Positions 63,313 through 64,000 of a stretch of 64,000 bases of DNA are shown here, in pieces. The notes beneath the pieces are model-generated. The model searched no databases, had not been told where the DNA came from, and saw only the letters and a program-made list of their open reading frames with translations. The translations under genes and the position numbers were made by a program. The DNA is from Acidobacteriota bacterium (GTDB lineage: Bacteria > Acidobacteriota > Thermoanaerobaculia > UBA5066), in assembly GCA_008363385.1 (NCBI GenBank), contig RHKY01000011.1:1-64000 (forward strand). The letters run 5' to 3'. How positions within the stretch are numbered: the stretch's first letter is position 1; each line of letters starts with the position of its first letter.

Positions 63313-64000
63313 TCAGGGGACCAGGAGGGCGCTCTCGGCGATCCGGCCGAGGGCGCCCTCGAGGTTCGCTTCCACGACCTCCCGGACCTTCCGCGGGTCC
63401 GTGACGACCCGCCCCTCGGCGTCCTTCAGCATCCCCTCCCGGACGGCCCGCTCCGCGACCGCCACGGCCAGGGCGGGCCGGTCCCGGGTGCCGTCCAGGA
63501 GGGTCAAGACCGCGCGCTCCATGTCTCCCATCTCGACGGCGATGTGCCAGGCGTTGCCGACGAACCGCGACTCCTCGGCCTCGACGCGGGCCGACGCGAG
63601 GGCGCGGGGCCGCGCGGTCGCCTCGGGCGACACGTCCACCCGGAAGAGGAGCCCCTCCACGATCTCGGCGACGTGGGCGCTCAGGAGGTAGCCGAGGAGC
63701 CTCTCGCGGGCGGGCCCCGGCGGTTCCGCCGCCTCTCCCAGGCGCCCGAGCGCCCGCGGCAGGAGCTCGTCCAGCGACAGCGCCCGGGGCCAGACGGTCG
63801 CCAGCTCGACGAGCGCGGCCTTCATCACGGGGTCGTCCGTCGACAGCGACCGGCCGGTCCGGCTCGTGAACCTCGCCTCGACTCCGGGGGAGAGGTCCGG
63901 CGTCCCCTCCGACGCCCTCGCGAGGGAGGCGAAGAACATCTCCTCGACCGCCGACGGCTCGAGCTCCTCGCGGACCTCGACCCCGGCACGGCAGAGGAGG
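63313..64000 (-). CDS. C-terminal part of a methyltransferase with regulatory domain
   Basis: Open to the right edge; the internal Met at 63939 is not the real start, because the frame continues upstream with LCRAGVEVREELEPS. That block, plus ARFTSRTGRSLSTDDPVMKAALVEL and WPRALSLDELLPRA, matches the MethyTransf_Reg region that follows a class I SAM methyltransferase domain in bacterial proteins. The catalytic domain would lie beyond the window. Target unknown. Confidence 0.7.
   Translation of the reverse strand, partial: LLCRAGVEVREELEPSAVEEMFFASLARASEGTPDLSPGVEARFTSRTGRSLSTDDPVMKAALVELATVWPRALSLDELLPRALGRLGEAAEPPGPARERLLGYLLSAHVAEIVEGLLFRVDVSPEATARPRALASARVEAEESRFVGNAWHIAVEMGDMERAVLTLLDGTRDRPALAVAVAERAVREGMLKDAEGRVVTDPRKVREVVEANLEGALGRIAESALLVP

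Overview
This window is about 70% GC and densely packed, with few gaps over 250 bp, and most genes are on the minus strand in short-spaced or overlapping operons. It looks chromosomal, from a Gram-negative-type Acidobacteriota, probably of the Thermoanaerobaculia/Holophagae kind. That is an inference from the family mix: S46 peptidase, DUF2911, DUF1028, DUF4388-FHA, several GAF-SpoIIE phosphatases, an alpha-beta fused E1 dehydrogenase, and long secreted proteins with recurrent C-terminal domains. There is no phage, IS element, CRISPR array, rRNA or tRNA that I can see.

Layout. 1-1307: 3' part of a surface protein whose last domain is cut off at a perfect terminator hairpin. 1178-7488 (minus): pcm-like lipoprotein methyltransferase, APC permease, two-lobed retropepsin-like lipoprotein, and a partner-switching set (SpoIIE phosphatase, STAS antagonist, RsbW-like kinase, small membrane protein). 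7489-7731: control region with a good sigma-54 promoter and two 19-bp palindromes of the same design. 7732-13312 (minus): sigma-54 activator with a variant GAFTGA loop, anchored TPR protein, PDZ-membrane-GAF-SpoIIE phosphatase. 13414-15110 (plus): tmk and holB. 15107-24380: glycosyltransferase block (GT2; GT2-GT4 fusion; GT4-like; a paralogous fusion with a dead GT2 half; a GT-C membrane enzyme; a methyltransferase). 24648-26918 (plus): SGNH-like/PKD secreted protein and a small secreted protein. 26949-33337 (minus): ispH, DUF2911, topoisomerase subunit A, lipoprotein and S1 protein, ending in three tandem 73-bp hairpin repeats. 33548-35638 (plus): fused E1 dehydrogenase. 35712-41726 (minus): 2004-residue NHL/hydrolase/IPT secreted protein. 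41890-48373 (minus): DUF4388-FHA, DUF1028, secreted protein, ABC-2 exporter pair, phosphoesterase. 48437-52193 (plus): FmdB zinc ribbon, aconitase, CHAP-like protein. 52306-53816 (minus): small RHH-like protein and ADP-ribosylglycohydrolase. 53882-56098 (plus): S46 peptidase. 56155-61442 (minus): fasciclin protein, two-subunit FAD/Fe-S amine or amino-acid dehydrogenase, aminotransferase. 61515-63287 (plus): two secreted proteins. 63313-64000 (minus): end of a methyltransferase with a regulatory domain.

The best candidate for an undescribed system is 1178-13312. A membrane PDZ/GAF/SpoIIE sensor phosphatase, an anchored TPR protein and a sigma-54 activator lie directly upstream of twin operators and a sigma-54 promoter. 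That promoter reads into a small membrane protein, an RsbW-like kinase, a STAS protein and a second SpoIIE phosphatase, and possibly on to an envelope protease-like lipoprotein, a permease and a lipidated isoaspartyl methyltransferase, with the first terminator at 1116-1139. The layout suggests partner-switching placed under enhancer-dependent control of an envelope stress or protein-repair response. That reading is inferred from layout and motifs only.
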